DNA of 64,000 nucleotides from Modestobacter sp. DSM 44400 (GTDB lineage Bacteria > Actinomycetota > Actinomycetes > Mycobacteriales > Geodermatophilaceae). The notes below the pieces were generated by a model, which made no database searches, was not told the DNA's origin, and saw only the letters and a program-made list of their open reading frames with translations. Both the position numbers and the translations under genes were made by a program. Location of the stretch: assembly GCF_900107175.1 (NCBI RefSeq), contig NZ_FNOZ01000002.1, forward strand, positions 62,001 to 126,000, read 5' to 3'. Positions 15,140 to 23,335 of the stretch are shown here, piece by piece (within the stretch, counting starts at the first letter, position 1; the number at the start of each line of letters is the position of its first letter).

Positions 15140-15490
15140 TCAGCCCCGCCTGTTCCCGGCGACTGCCGAGACGAAGGTCCGCGCCTCGAGAAGGTAGGAC
15201 AGACAGGACTCCTCCTCCGGCGAGGGGATGCGGACCCACTCCTTCATGGGCCGTCCCGGCCGCGGTGCGCAGGAAAGGCCGCGGCCGCTGTGGACGAGTT
15301 CATGGACCCGGACCGAGGGGAGCTTGACCACCAGGTCGGTGGCGGTGGCGAAGGCGTAGAACCTTCCGGACGTCGTGAGCCCGGGGGATCGCAGCATTCG
15401 TCCCTCCTCGTCACCGGGGTACATCGCCAGCACTCGACGTCCCACCGACCAGAAGACCCGGTCGACGGAGGGGCCTACCCCTCCCGGCAT
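15140..15490 (-). CDS. TfoX N-terminal/MmcQ-like domain protein
   Basis: A 116-residue single-domain protein. FWSVGRRVLAMYPGDEEGRM, FYAFATATDLVVKLPSVRVHEL and GRPMKEWVRIPSPEEESCLS follow the pattern of actinobacterial TfoX_N/YjbR-like proteins (phosphotyrosyl/DNA-mimic fold, function unsettled). The ATG at 15490 is supported by GGGAGG eight bases upstream. Nothing here links it to competence. Followed by a strong hairpin at 15062-15104. Confidence 0.75.
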   Translation of the reverse strand: MPGGVGPSVDRVFWSVGRRVLAMYPGDEEGRMLRSPGLTTSGRFYAFATATDLVVKLPSVRVHELVHSGRGLSCAPRPGRPMKEWVRIPSPEEESCLSYLLEARTFVSAVAGNRRG

Positions 15491-15609
15491 GTCAGCCCTC
15501 CCTCCCGTCCTGCCCGGCGGGTCCGTCCCGTCGGTCGTGACCACGTTCCCGACACGGGCACCAGGATGAAGCGAACGGGCGGTCGCGAAAGGCACAGGTC
15601 GTCCGCGGC

Positions 15610-16254
15610 CTACGCCACCCGCGCCAGCAGGTGCGCCCTCGGCCCCTTCTCCCTGCTGCCCACCTCGGGCTCGCGCACCAGCTGGGCGGAGACGACGAAC
15701 CCGGCCTGCCCGAGCAGCCCGGCCACCAGCTCCGCGGGCCGTCGGTACAGGTCGAGGGAGACCGGATGGCCGAACCATTCGGTGGCATGTCGGCTCCCGT
15801 CGCCGGTCTGGAAGGCCAGCAGCAGCCAGCCGCCGGGGGCGAGGACGCGCCGGAACTCGGCGAACACGGCCGGCAGCTGCTCGGCGGCCAGATTGACGAT
15901 CGAGTACCACGCCAGCACGCCGCCCAGGCCGTCGTCCGGCAGGTCCAGCCCGGTCATGGAACCGATCTCGTATCGCACGCCCGGGTACGCCTGCCGGGCC
16001 ACCTCGACCATCCCCGGCGACAGGTCGACCCCGAAGGCGTCGGCGCCCAGGCCGGTCAGGTGTGCGGTCACGTGACCCGGTCCGCAGCCGAGGTCGGCGA
16101 TCGGCCCCCGGGCGCGGGCCAGCTCCGCGAAGGCGCCGAGCAGCGCCCGGTCCAGCGGCCGGCCGGCGAGCTCGCCCGAGAAGGTGGCGGCGTAGTCGGC
16201 CGCGACGGCGTCGAAAGCCGCCCGGGTGGTGCGCAGGAACTCCGGTTCGGTCAC
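15610..16254 (-). CDS. SAM-dependent methyltransferase, class I
   Basis: A 214-residue class I methyltransferase. Motif I is IADLGCGPGHVTAHL (about residues 52-66), followed by the acidic FGVDLSPGMVEVAR (motif II, D77), LPDDGLGGVLAWYSIVN and the post-motif FRRVLAPGGWLLLAFQTGDG (about 134-153). Methyltransf_11/25 type; substrate unknown. GTG at 16254 is used because the family's N-terminal FDAVAADYAATF begins soon after. The frameshifted folD stops 12 bp upstream, so the two may have been co-transcribed. Confidence 0.88.
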   Translation of the reverse strand: MTEPEFLRTTRAAFDAVAADYAATFSGELAGRPLDRALLGAFAELARARGPIADLGCGPGHVTAHLTGLGADAFGVDLSPGMVEVARQAYPGVRYEIGSMTGLDLPDDGLGGVLAWYSIVNLAAEQLPAVFAEFRRVLAPGGWLLLAFQTGDGSRHATEWFGHPVSLDLYRRPAELVAGLLGQAGFVVSAQLVREPEVGSREKGPRAHLLARVA

Positions 16255-16265
16255 GGTCGCGCAGG

Positions 16266-17169
16266 CTAGGGGGCCGTACCGACCGTTCCGTCCCTCCCGG
16301 CAGCGGCCGCGGCGGCGTGCGCCGCGTTGCGGAACAGCATGGCGACCGTCGTCGGCCCCACCCCACCGACCCGCGGCGTGATGGCCGACGCCACCCGCGC
16401 GCAGGCCTCGTCGACGTCGGGCAGCAGCCGGCGGCCCGCGTAGCGCACGCCACCGCCGACGACCACGGCGCCGGGCTTGACGTGCTCGGGCTGCACGAGG
16501 CCCGGGGACCCCGCGGCGGCGACCAGGACGTCGGCCCGGCGGGTGTAGCGCGGCCAGTCCGCGACGCCGGTGTGCACCACGGTCACGGCCGCGTCGGCGG
16601 TGGGCCGCTTCTGCGCCAGCAGCATCGCCAGCGGACGGCCCAGGGTCGCTCCCCGGCCGAGCACCACGACCTCGCGGCCGGCGACGGGGACGCCGTGGTG
16701 GGCCAGCAGCGCCTCGATGCCGGCGGGCGTGCACGGCCGCGGCCCGGGCCGGCCGAGGGCGAGCCGGCCGAGGTTGAGCGGGTGCATGCCGTCGACGTCC
16801 TTGTCCGGGTCGACGGTGGCCAGCGCGGCATCGAAGTCCAGGTGCGCCGGCAGCGGGTGCTGGACGAGCAGTGCGTGGACGGTGGGGTCGTCGTTGAGGT
16901 CGGCGATGGCGCGGTGCAGGTCTGCCTGGCGGGCGTCGGCCGGCAGGTGCACGTGCGGAGACACGAAGCCGAGGTCCTCGGCGGTGCGCTGCTTGACCCG
17001 GATGTACCCGGCGCTTGCCTCGTCGTCGCCGACCAGGACCGTTGCCAGGCTCGGCGCGATCCCGGCCGCGCAGCCGCCGGACCTCGCCGGCCACCTCGGC
17101 GAACACCGCCTCGGCGACGGGCCGGCCGGGGAGCAGGCGGGCAGTCCGGTGGGGGGACGTCGTGGTCAC
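16266..17169 (-). pseudogene. folD: Frameshifted folD (methylene-THF dehydrogenase/cyclohydrolase)
   Basis: FolD oxidises and hydrolyses methylenetetrahydrofolate for one-carbon metabolism. GTG 17169 (GAGGAG site) begins a normal N-terminus, ARLLPGRPVAEAVFAEVAGE then VRRLRG. At about 17072, in CTGCGCGGCC, the frame slips. The next frame gives PSLATVLVGDDEASAGYI, KQRTAEDLGF, LLVQHPLPAHLD, DKDVDGMHPLN, PCTPAGIEALL, GRGATLGRPLAMLL and PRVGGVGPTTVAMLF to a TAG. Both catalytic and NADP segments are present, so a single 2-base loss or 1-base gain separates two good halves. It may be a real mutation or an assembly error; a second folD elsewhere would allow loss. Confidence 0.75.
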
Positions 17170-17364
17170 GGGCTCTCCTCGGACAAGGCGGAGCCCAGGC
17201 GCGCGGCGGACGTCGGGACGACGGGACCGCTTCCCGGTGGTGTCCTACCTGCAGCGCCAGTCACGGTCCGACGGCAGCCTAACGGCGCACCCCTCCGGGT
17301 GTGACGCCACGCGCAGTCGGGCCCCCATCCGGCGATGTGCCCGGCCAACGGCGAGGATCGAGGG

Positions 17365-19269
17365 GTGACGAGCACGCCGGCAACGCCCGCGACACCGAAG
17401 CCGACGATGGACGACTGGGGCATCGACGCCAGCTGGCTCGACGCCCTGGACGAAGAACACGCGGTCGCCGAGGAGACGATCGCCACGATGCGGCAGGTCA
17501 TCGGGAAGCCCCCGGCCGACCTGCTGGAGACCGCACCGATCGTGGCCCGCCCCGGTGACCCCCTGGAGGTCGCCGAGGCCGAGATCACCTGCGAGGACGG
17601 CGAGATCCGGCACGTCGCCGGCAACCTGCCCGAGGATTTTCCGCTGGGCTACCACCGGCTGCGCACCCCCGACGGCCACGACCGGCGGCTGATCGTCTCC
17701 CCCGGTCGCTGCTGGCTGCCCGAGGGCTGGCGCGCCTGGGGCTGGGCAGTGCAGCTGTACGCCACCCGGGGCCGGGGCAGCTGGGGCATCGGTGACCTCG
17801 CCGACCTGCGCGCCGTCCGCGAGCTGGCCCAGTCCGAGGGTGCCGGGTTCGTGCTGGTGAACCCGCTGCACGCCGTCGCGCCCACGCCCGAGCAGGAGGC
17901 CAGCCCGTACCTGCCGGCCACCCGGCGCTTCCGTAACCCGATCTACCTGCGCATCAGCGAGATCCCCGGCGTCGAGGTCCGGGACGCCGAGGACACCACC
18001 GGCCGCGCCCTGTCCGAGGGCGACCTGATCGACCGCGACGCCGTCTGGGCACACAAGCGCCGGGTCCTGCGGCGTGTCTTCGACGCCCGGTCCGATGAAT
18101 CGGCCTTCCGCGACTGGTGGTGGCACCAGGGCCAGTCGCTCATGGACTGGGCCACCTGGTGCGCGATCGCCGACGTCCACGGCCCGGACTGGCACAGCTG
18201 GCCGGCGGAGCTGTGGGACCCGCGGGGCTCGGCGGTCGCCGACTTCGTCGCCGGTGCCGAGACCGAGGTCGCCTTCCACGCCTGGCTGCAGTGGGTCGTC
18301 GACCTGCAGCTGCGCACGGCCACCGAGGGCATCACCGTCATCCAGGACCTGCCGATCGGCGTGGCCGGCGGCGGCGCCGACGCCTGGGCGTGGCAGGACG
18401 TGCTCGCCGACGGCGTCAGCGTCGGCGCGCCGCCGGACGCCTTCAACAGCCTGGGCCAGGACTGGGGCTCGCCGCCGCTGGTGCCGTGGCGGCTGCAGGC
18501 AGCCGACTACGAGCCGTTCATCCAGTCCATCCGGGCCACCATGGCCGGCGCGGGCGGCCTGCGGGTCGACCACGTGATGGGGCTGTTCCGGCTGTGGTGG
18601 GTGCCGTCTGCGGGCTCTGCCGCCGACGGCGCCTACGTCCGCTACCCGTCGGAGGACCTGCTGGACATCGTCGCGCTGGAGAGCCACCGCGCCGAGGCGA
18701 TCGTGGTCGGTGAGGACCTCGGCACGGTCGAGGACGGCGTCCGGGAGGCCATGGCCGAGCACGGGATCCTGTCCTACAAGCTGCTGTGGTTCGAGGACGA
18801 CGACCCCGCGCAGTGGCCCGCCGAGGCGATGGCCGCCATCACCACCCACGACCTGCCGACCGTGACCGGGTTGTGGACCGGGTCGGACCTGACCGAGCAG
18901 CGTGAGCACGGGCTGGGCAGCGACGAGGAACTCGAGCGGGGCCGGGCCTCGCTGCTCGAGCACCTCTCCGGGGTGCCCGCCGACGCCTCTCCCGCCGATG
19001 CGGTGCAGGCCGCCCACCGGTCGCTGGCCACCGCGCCGTCGACCCTGCTGTCGGCGACGCTGGACGACGCGCTGGCCGTGGAGCGCCGGCCGAACATGCC
19101 CGGCGCGAACGAGCGCCCCAACTGGTGCCTGCCGCTGCCGGTCCCGGTCGAGGAGCTCGCCGCCCACGCCGGCGTCCAGGCGGTCGCGGCGGTCCTCGCC
19201 GGGGGCCTGCACCCCGAGAGGCCCCAGAAGAAGAAGGCGCCGAAGGGGAAGGCCGCCAAGAAGAAGTGA
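17365..19269 (+). CDS. malQ: 4-alpha-glucanotransferase (amylomaltase)
   Basis: Transfers alpha-1,4-glucan segments between maltodextrins (GH77). 634 residues. After an N-terminal domain typical of actinobacterial MalQ (LPLGYHRL region near 94), the barrel has WGWAVQLYATRGRGSWGIGD (about 125-144), FVLVNPLHAVAPTPEQEASPY (about 160-180), QDLPIGVAGGGADAW (catalytic Asp region), NSLGQDWGSPPLVPW and GLRVDHVMGLFRLWW, plus GEDLGTVEDGVRE with the acid/base Glu. GTG at 17365 was chosen; the family usually begins close to it. It ends in a Lys-rich tail (QKKKAPKGKAAKKK) and overlaps the next gene (GTGA). Confidence 0.93.
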   Translation: MTSTPATPATPKPTMDDWGIDASWLDALDEEHAVAEETIATMRQVIGKPPADLLETAPIVARPGDPLEVAEAEITCEDGEIRHVAGNLPEDFPLGYHRLRTPDGHDRRLIVSPGRCWLPEGWRAWGWAVQLYATRGRGSWGIGDLADLRAVRELAQSEGAGFVLVNPLHAVAPTPEQEASPYLPATRRFRNPIYLRISEIPGVEVRDAEDTTGRALSEGDLIDRDAVWAHKRRVLRRVFDARSDESAFRDWWWHQGQSLMDWATWCAIADVHGPDWHSWPAELWDPRGSAVADFVAGAETEVAFHAWLQWVVDLQLRTATEGITVIQDLPIGVAGGGADAWAWQDVLADGVSVGAPPDAFNSLGQDWGSPPLVPWRLQAADYEPFIQSIRATMAGAGGLRVDHVMGLFRLWWVPSAGSAADGAYVRYPSEDLLDIVALESHRAEAIVVGEDLGTVEDGVREAMAEHGILSYKLLWFEDDDPAQWPAEAMAAITTHDLPTVTGLWTGSDLTEQREHGLGSDEELERGRASLLEHLSGVPADASPADAVQAAHRSLATAPSTLLSATLDDALAVERRPNMPGANERPNWCLPLPVPVEELAAHAGVQAVAAVLAGGLHPERPQKKKAPKGKAAKKK

Positions 19270-19763
19270 CCGCGAGGCTCACCGTCACCGCCGCGACGGC
19301 GGACGACTGGCCGGTCCTGCGCGCGCTCCGGCTGGCCGCACTCGCCGACGCCCCGGACGCCTTCGACTCCTCCCTGGCGGTGGAGCAGGGGTTCGGGGAG
19401 GAGGACTGGCGGGCGCGGCTGCGGCCGGGTGGCCAGCGGCTGGCCTGGGTGGACGGCGTGCCGGTCGGGGTGGCCCGCGGCATCCGACACCGCGTCGAGC
19501 ACCACCTGGTGAGCATGTGGGTGTCCCCGCCGGCCGCGGGCGCGGGGTGGCCGGCGGGGCTGGTCGAGGGCGTCGTCGACTGGGCGCGGGAGCAGTGCGC
19601 GCCTCGGCTGTACCTCTGGCTCGTGGGCGAGAACGAGGCCGCCCGCCGGCTGTACCTGCGCTGCGGCTTCGCGCTGACCGGGCCCCGTCAGCCGCTGCCC
19701 AGCCGGCCCTGGCAGGTGGAGCACTGGCAGGTGGAGCAGCAGTACGCCCTGGAACCGAGCTGA
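19266..19763 (+). CDS. GNAT acetyltransferase
   Basis: A 165-residue N-acetyltransferase. LTVTAATADDWPVLRALRLA (first strand/helix), LVSMWVSPPAAGAGWPAGLVEG (beta 4 and acetyl-CoA loop; usual RxxGxG/A is AAGAGWPAG) and LWLVGENEAARRLYLRCGFALTG (helix and closing strand with the Tyr). Substrate unknown. GTG at 19266 overlaps the malQ stop, so it is co-translated with malQ. A closing duplication WQVEHWQVEQ is a small tandem repeat at the C-terminus. Confidence 0.85.
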   Translation: MTARLTVTAATADDWPVLRALRLAALADAPDAFDSSLAVEQGFGEEDWRARLRPGGQRLAWVDGVPVGVARGIRHRVEHHLVSMWVSPPAAGAGWPAGLVEGVVDWAREQCAPRLYLWLVGENEAARRLYLRCGFALTGPRQPLPSRPWQVEHWQVEQQYALEPS

Positions 19764-19811
19764 CACCGCCGTCCTGAGGCGGGCACGCGCGGTCACCGCC
19801 GTCCGTGTCAC

Positions 19812-19827
19812 TCGAACGTGCGTTCGA
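19812..19827 (+). promoter_or_regulatory. LexA (SOS) box
   Basis: TCGAACGTGCGTTCGA is a perfect palindrome matching the actinobacterial/Gram-positive LexA consensus TCGAACNNNNGTTCGA. A TGCAAT -10-like element follows at 19834-19839, and the next gene's GTG at 19849 lies where transcription would begin. DNA damage should induce the gene. Confidence 0.8.
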
Positions 19828-19848
19828 TTCCCGTGCAATGCTCTGTCG

Positions 19849-20148
19849 GTGGCGGGCGGCATGCAGCGGGGGCAGCACGGACTGTCGCTGGCCGACCGCG
19901 CGGCCGGCTCCGGGGTCGCGCCCCGGCCGGCCCAGGAGGAGCCCCGGCGGCCGGCCGCGGAGGGGCACGGCCGGCACTGCTGGGTCCGCGACCCACCCGA
20001 CGCCCCCGGCATCTGGCCCGGCCTGCTCGTCGAGTGGCGGCAGCGCGGCGACGGCTGGCACGGGCGGGTCGCCTACACGGTGGTCGGCGCGCACGGCCCG
20101 GTGCTGGTGGAGGCGTGGCTGCCCGCCGAGCAGCTCAAGCAGGGCTGA
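19849..20148 (+). CDS. Small SOS-box-controlled hypothetical protein
   Basis: A 99-residue soluble protein. The N-terminal third is Gly/Arg/Pro-rich and low complexity; the conserved part is RHCWVRDPPDAPGIWPGLLV then EWRQRGDGWHGRVAYTVV and VLVEAWLPAEQLKQG. Proteins of this layout occur near the imuA-imuB-dnaE2 mutagenesis genes in actinobacteria as far as I recall, but none of those lies here. GTG 19849 fits a leaderless message from the SOS promoter; ATG 19861 is the alternative. Function unknown; damage response role is inferred from the LexA box. Confidence 0.7.
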   Translation: MAGGMQRGQHGLSLADRAAGSGVAPRPAQEEPRRPAAEGHGRHCWVRDPPDAPGIWPGLLVEWRQRGDGWHGRVAYTVVGAHGPVLVEAWLPAEQLKQG

Positions 20149-20190
20149 TCCGGTTAGGACGGCGGCCGGCTGCTACCCGGACACCCGAGG

Positions 20191-20208
20191 GCCCGCACCC
20201 ATGCGGGC
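20191..20208 (+). terminator. Small hairpin between two plus-strand genes
   Basis: GCCCGC (20191-20196) pairs with GCGGGC (20203-20208) over a 6-base loop, 43 bp after the SOS gene's stop and 21 bp before the next start. It may terminate the SOS transcript, with no T-tract. Confidence 0.4.
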
Positions 20209-20228
20209 CGCGAGAGCGGAGGACAACG

Positions 20229-20426
20229 ATGACCACCCCGGACGAACCGACGCTCGACGACGTGATGACCCCGACCGAGTCCGCTCCGCGCGACCGGTCC
20301 GAGCACGCCAAGGACCCGCACCTGTCCGAGGGGGCGCTCGAGCACCGTACCGAGCAGGAGCGGCAGGCCGTCGGCTCCGACGACGCCAATCCGGCCGGGG
20401 CCGAAGAACACGCCGCGATCGACTGA
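20229..20426 (+). CDS. Small acidic hydrophilic hypothetical protein
   Basis: A 65-residue protein, rich in Asp/Glu/Pro/Ser, without hydrophobic core (MTTPDEPTLDDVMTPTESAP... LEHRTEQERQAVGSDDAN), probably disordered. GGAGG six bases before the ATG and a perfect 38-bp terminator after its stop support it as a real single gene. I do not recognise a family. Confidence 0.65.
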   Translation: MTTPDEPTLDDVMTPTESAPRDRSEHAKDPHLSEGALEHRTEQERQAVGSDDANPAGAEEHAAID

Positions 20427-20438
20427 CCGGGGCGCGTA

Positions 20439-20476
20439 CGACGGGGCGGTGCCGGCCGGCCGGCACCGCCCCGTCG
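20439..20476. terminator. 38-bp perfect palindrome terminator
   Basis: CGACGGGGCGGTGCCGGCC is followed at once by its exact reverse complement. It ends 55 bp before the next gene and 12 bp after the preceding stop. It would form a 16-17 bp GC stem on either strand. Confidence 0.8.
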
Positions 20477-20530
20477 CATCCCTCAAGCCTGCTGCACGGG
20501 GAGGATGGCGGTGCCCGGACGGAGGACGGA

Positions 20531-20953
20531 GTGACGAAGCTGACCCCCGCGGACGTCGCCTGCTGGGTGCTCAAGAGCAGCCGGCCGGCCGCCGCGCTGG
20601 TGCCGGCATGGGCGCCGGGCGCCGAGGCGGCGTTGACCCGGTGCGTGCGCCGCTCCTACCGGCTCGAGCTCATGACGCCCGGCCAGCCGTGCCTGCTGTG
20701 GGTCAGCGGCCGGGACGCCCCCGGCGTGCACGCCCTCGGCGCGCTGACCGGCCCGGTGACCGACCCGCCCGGCGGCCCCGAGGTGCCGGTGCGCTGGCGC
20801 CTGCTGACCGACCCGGTGCCGCGGGTGGAGCTGCTCGCCGATCCGGTCGCCCGGAAGGCGGAGGTGCTGCGGATGCCGGCCGGTAGCAACCCCTCGTGGC
20901 TGTCGGCGCCCCAGTACGCCGCCGTCCTCGCGCTCGCCGGACCCCAGGCATAG
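20531..20953 (+). CDS. EVE/PUA-like hypothetical protein
   Basis: A 140-residue protein. DVACWVLKSS at the N-terminus, CLLWVSG in the middle and GVHALGALTGPV afterwards are reminiscent of EVE-type PUA-like domains, which bind modified bases or nucleotides. The match is by pattern and not certain. A GGAGG (20521-20525) precedes the GTG. It ends in a convergent hairpin shared with ynfA. No neighbour explains its role. Confidence 0.6.
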   Translation: MTKLTPADVACWVLKSSRPAAALVPAWAPGAEAALTRCVRRSYRLELMTPGQPCLLWVSGRDAPGVHALGALTGPVTDPPGGPEVPVRWRLLTDPVPRVELLADPVARKAEVLRMPAGSNPSWLSAPQYAAVLALAGPQA

Positions 20954-21000
20954 GAAGCTTTCCACCCACTTTTGCGGGCTCGAGCGGGCGTAGAGCTTCC
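20953..21000. terminator. Inverted repeat between convergent genes
   Basis: GGAAGCT (20953-20959) pairs with AGCTTCC (20994-21000) over a 34-base loop and is followed by TTT. It starts on the stop codon of the EVE-like gene and ends before the ynfA stop, so it can serve both strands. Confidence 0.5.
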
Positions 21001-21013
21001 TTTGCCTCGACGA

Positions 21014-21346
21014 TCACGCGCCCCGCGGGGCGTACATCAGCAGCCCGACGCCGGCCAGGCAGACCAGCGCGCCGGCGACGTCCCAGCGGTCGGGACGGAA
21101 CCCGTCGGCGACCGCCGCCCACACCAGCGACCCGGCGATGAAGACCCCGCCGTAGGCGGCGAGCACCCGGCCGAACGGGGCCCCGGTCTGCAGGGTCGCG
21201 ACGGCGCCGTAGAGGCCGAGGGCCACCACACCGGCGCCCACCCAGACCCAGCCGCGGTGCTCGCGCAGGCCCTGCCAGACCAGCCAGGCACCGCCTATCT
21301 CCAGCACGGCGGCCAGCAGGAACAGCAGGATCGAGCGAATCGTCAC
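21014..21346 (-). CDS. ynfA: YnfA family (UPF0060) membrane protein
   Basis: A 110-residue small membrane protein with four helices. It shows the YnfA signature: [20 protein letters not shown] (about 7-26), [10 protein letters not shown] (45-53), [20 protein letters not shown] and [20 protein letters not shown]. YnfA resembles SMR exporters and has been linked to toxic-cation export; the role here is unproven. GTG 21346 matches the family start. It faces the EVE-like gene convergently. Confidence 0.9.
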   Translation of the reverse strand: MTIRSILLFLLAAVLEIGGAWLVWQGLREHRGWVWVGAGVVALGLYGAVATLQTGAPFGRVLAAYGGVFIAGSLVWAAVADGFRPDRWDVAGALVCLAGVGLLMYAPRGA

Positions 21347-21416
21347 GAGAGCACTCTGCCGTGTGCCCGGCCACTCCCCCGCCCCGGCACAGCGAGAGCT
21401 GGGACGATGACTCCTC

Positions 21417-22232
21417 GTGGACGAGCACCGGTATCGATGGGGCGGGCTGGCCTGGCTGCTCACCCTCCAGTTCTTCGTCGTCGAGGCGATCGCGGCGCTG
21501 CAGTACGGCAGCTACTCCTACTCGGTGGACGTGATCAGCGACCTCGGGACGGCGACCTCGCCGGCCGCCGGTCTGATGAACGCCTCGTTCATCGCCCAGG
21601 GCGTACTCATCGCCGCCGGGGCGCTGCTGCTGGGTCCGGGCCTGGCCGGCCTCGGCGGCCGCCTGGCCCGGGTGCTGCTGGTGGCCTCCGGCGCGGGCGT
21701 GCTGGCGGTGGGGCTGTTCCCCTCCGACGGCAACGCCACCGCCCACCAGGTCGGCGCCACGGTGCACTTCGTCGCCGGCGCCGTCGGGCTCATCGCGCTG
21801 GCCTACGCGGCCCGACCCCGCTCCGAGGGGCTCGGCACGACCCTGGCGGTGCTCGGCCTCATCGGCGTCGTCGGCACGGTGTTCTTCGGCTCCGCAGTGT
21901 TCCTCAGCCTTGGCGAGGGCGGCATGGAGCGCGTCGCCGGCTACGTGCAGCCGATCGGGCTGGCCATCGCCGGGGTCGCACTGTGGCGGCAGAAGGACGA
22001 CTGGCTGGCGCTGACGAAGGCCGACGGGACGCCGACGCGCCGCCAGCTGCGCGAGGACGCCCGGTTGGCCCGCGCCCAGCAGGCCGTCGAGCGCGATGCC
22101 GCGCTCGAGGCGGCCGCGAGCCGCCGCGACCAGCAACCGGTCCCATCCCGGGCGACGGACGACGCGGATGCCGAGGCCGACGACGACTTCGACCCCGAGG
22201 ACCCCTGGGCCCCCCGCCGCCGCAAGGACTGA
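21417..22232 (+). CDS. DUF998 family membrane protein with charged tail
   Basis: A 271-residue protein. Six to seven helices fill residues 12-190: [59 protein letters not shown] and [16 protein letters not shown]. The FPSDxxxxxH pattern is typical of DUF998, whose role is unknown. The C-terminal 70 residues are a charged, low-complexity tail rich in Arg, then Asp ([17 protein letters not shown]). GTG 21417 is divergent from ynfA with 70 bp between. Confidence 0.8.
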   Translation: MDEHRYRWGGLAWLLTLQFFVVEAIAALQYGSYSYSVDVISDLGTATSPAAGLMNASFIAQGVLIAAGALLLGPGLAGLGGRLARVLLVASGAGVLAVGLFPSDGNATAHQVGATVHFVAGAVGLIALAYAARPRSEGLGTTLAVLGLIGVVGTVFFGSAVFLSLGEGGMERVAGYVQPIGLAIAGVALWRQKDDWLALTKADGTPTRRQLREDARLARAQQAVERDAALEAAASRRDQQPVPSRATDDADAEADDDFDPEDPWAPRRRKD

Positions 22233-22247
22233 GCACCGCCCCCGGCC

Positions 22248-22454
22248 TCAGGCCGCCGGGCCGGCCTCCTGGGAAAGCGGCACCGGCGCTGCTGTCGGGG
22301 TCCGCGGCCGCTCCCGGCGGCGGGACAGCGCGACGCCGGCCAGGCAGACCAGCCCACCGGCCACCGCGCGGACGCCGATGAACGCCGACGCCCAGGCCAG
22401 CACGGAGAAGACGACGGCCAGACCGGTGCGGCCCGGCGGCGGAGAGATGTGCAC
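22248..22454 (-). pseudogene. Internally deleted EamA/DMT transporter
   Basis: A 68-codon frame joins an N-terminal DMT segment (LAVVFSVLAWASAFIGVRAV) directly to a typical C-terminal DMT segment (GGLVCLAGVALSRRRERP). In intact EamA proteins (about 290 residues) eight helices lie between these. The join keeps frame, so the relic may still be translated but cannot transport. It is convergent with the DUF998 gene, 15 bp apart. Confidence 0.65.
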
Positions 22455-22548
22455 GCCGGGAACCCGTAGGCGAGTGTTTCCGGACGACGCACCGGGGCTG
22501 TCCGTCCAGCTGCGAGCAACGGCAGGGACGACGCGGTGCCGCCCCGGC

Positions 22549-23307
22549 TCAGCGCTCCTGGTCGGTGGGCCGCACCAGGATCTCGTTGACCGCCACGTGC
22601 GGCGGCTGGGTGACCAGGTAGAGCACCGCCCGGGCGATGTCCTCCGATTGCAGGGTGCGCATGCTCGCCGCGCTCTCGTGCGAGGCCTGCCTGGCGGCGG
22701 GCTGGGTGATGTGGCTGGACAGCTCCGTGGCCACTGCCCCGGGCTCGACCAGCCCGATCCGCACCCCGCGCCCGGTGACCTCCTGGCGCAGTGACTCGCT
22801 GAAGGCGTTCACCGCCCACTTGCTGGCGTTGTAGACCCCCGCGCCCTTGCGGGCGGTCCGCCCGGCGACGCTGGAGATGTTGACGACGTCGCCGGCCCCC
22901 TGCTCGACCATGCCCTCGATCGCCGCGGAGGTCATGTACATCAGGCCGAGCACGTTGGTGTGCAGCATCCGCCGCCAGTCCTCGGGATCCGCGCCGACGA
23001 TCGTGCCCAGCAGCATCACCCCGGCGTTGTTGACCAGGACGTCGAGACCGCCGAGTTCCTCCCGGGTCCGGGCCACCGCCGTCGAGCACGCCTGCTCGTC
23101 GGTGACGTCGAGGTCGAGCTGCAACACCCGAGCCCCGCCGTCCCGGAGCTTCGTGGCGAGCGCATCGAGCCGGTCCTTCCGTCGGGCGCCGATCGCCACC
23201 GCGGCGCCGGCCTCGGCCAGCGCGAGTGCGGTCGCCTCGCCGATGCCGGACGATGCCCCGGTCACCAGGGCGACCTTGCCGCCCAGCGGGTGCGTGCTCT
23301 CGCTCAT
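22549..23307 (-). CDS. Short-chain dehydrogenase/reductase
   Basis: A complete classical SDR of 252 residues: TGASSGIGEATALALAEAGA (cofactor, about 16-35), NNAGVMLLGT (about 91), catalytic triad S (NISSVAG, about 143), YNASK with Tyr about 158 and Lys about 162, and VEPGAVATEL. The resemblance to clavulanate-dehydrogenase-like and NADP-dependent serine/3-hydroxy acid dehydrogenases is loose, so the substrate is open. Upstream is the PucR gene, 28 bp away on the same strand, so the two may be co-transcribed. Confidence 0.9.
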   Translation of the reverse strand: MSESTHPLGGKVALVTGASSGIGEATALALAEAGAAVAIGARRKDRLDALATKLRDGGARVLQLDLDVTDEQACSTAVARTREELGGLDVLVNNAGVMLLGTIVGADPEDWRRMLHTNVLGLMYMTSAAIEGMVEQGAGDVVNISSVAGRTARKGAGVYNASKWAVNAFSESLRQEVTGRGVRIGLVEPGAVATELSSHITQPAARQASHESAASMRTLQSEDIARAVLYLVTQPPHVAVNEILVRPTDQER

Positions 23308-23335
23308 GCGTTCCTCCTCGACTGCACGGACCTGG

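Noticed and set aside
20161-20228. Extension of the SOS gene into the small acidic gene as one operon
   Set aside because: A hairpin at 20191-20208 separates them and the acidic gene has its own ribosome site; co-transcription is possible but not shown.
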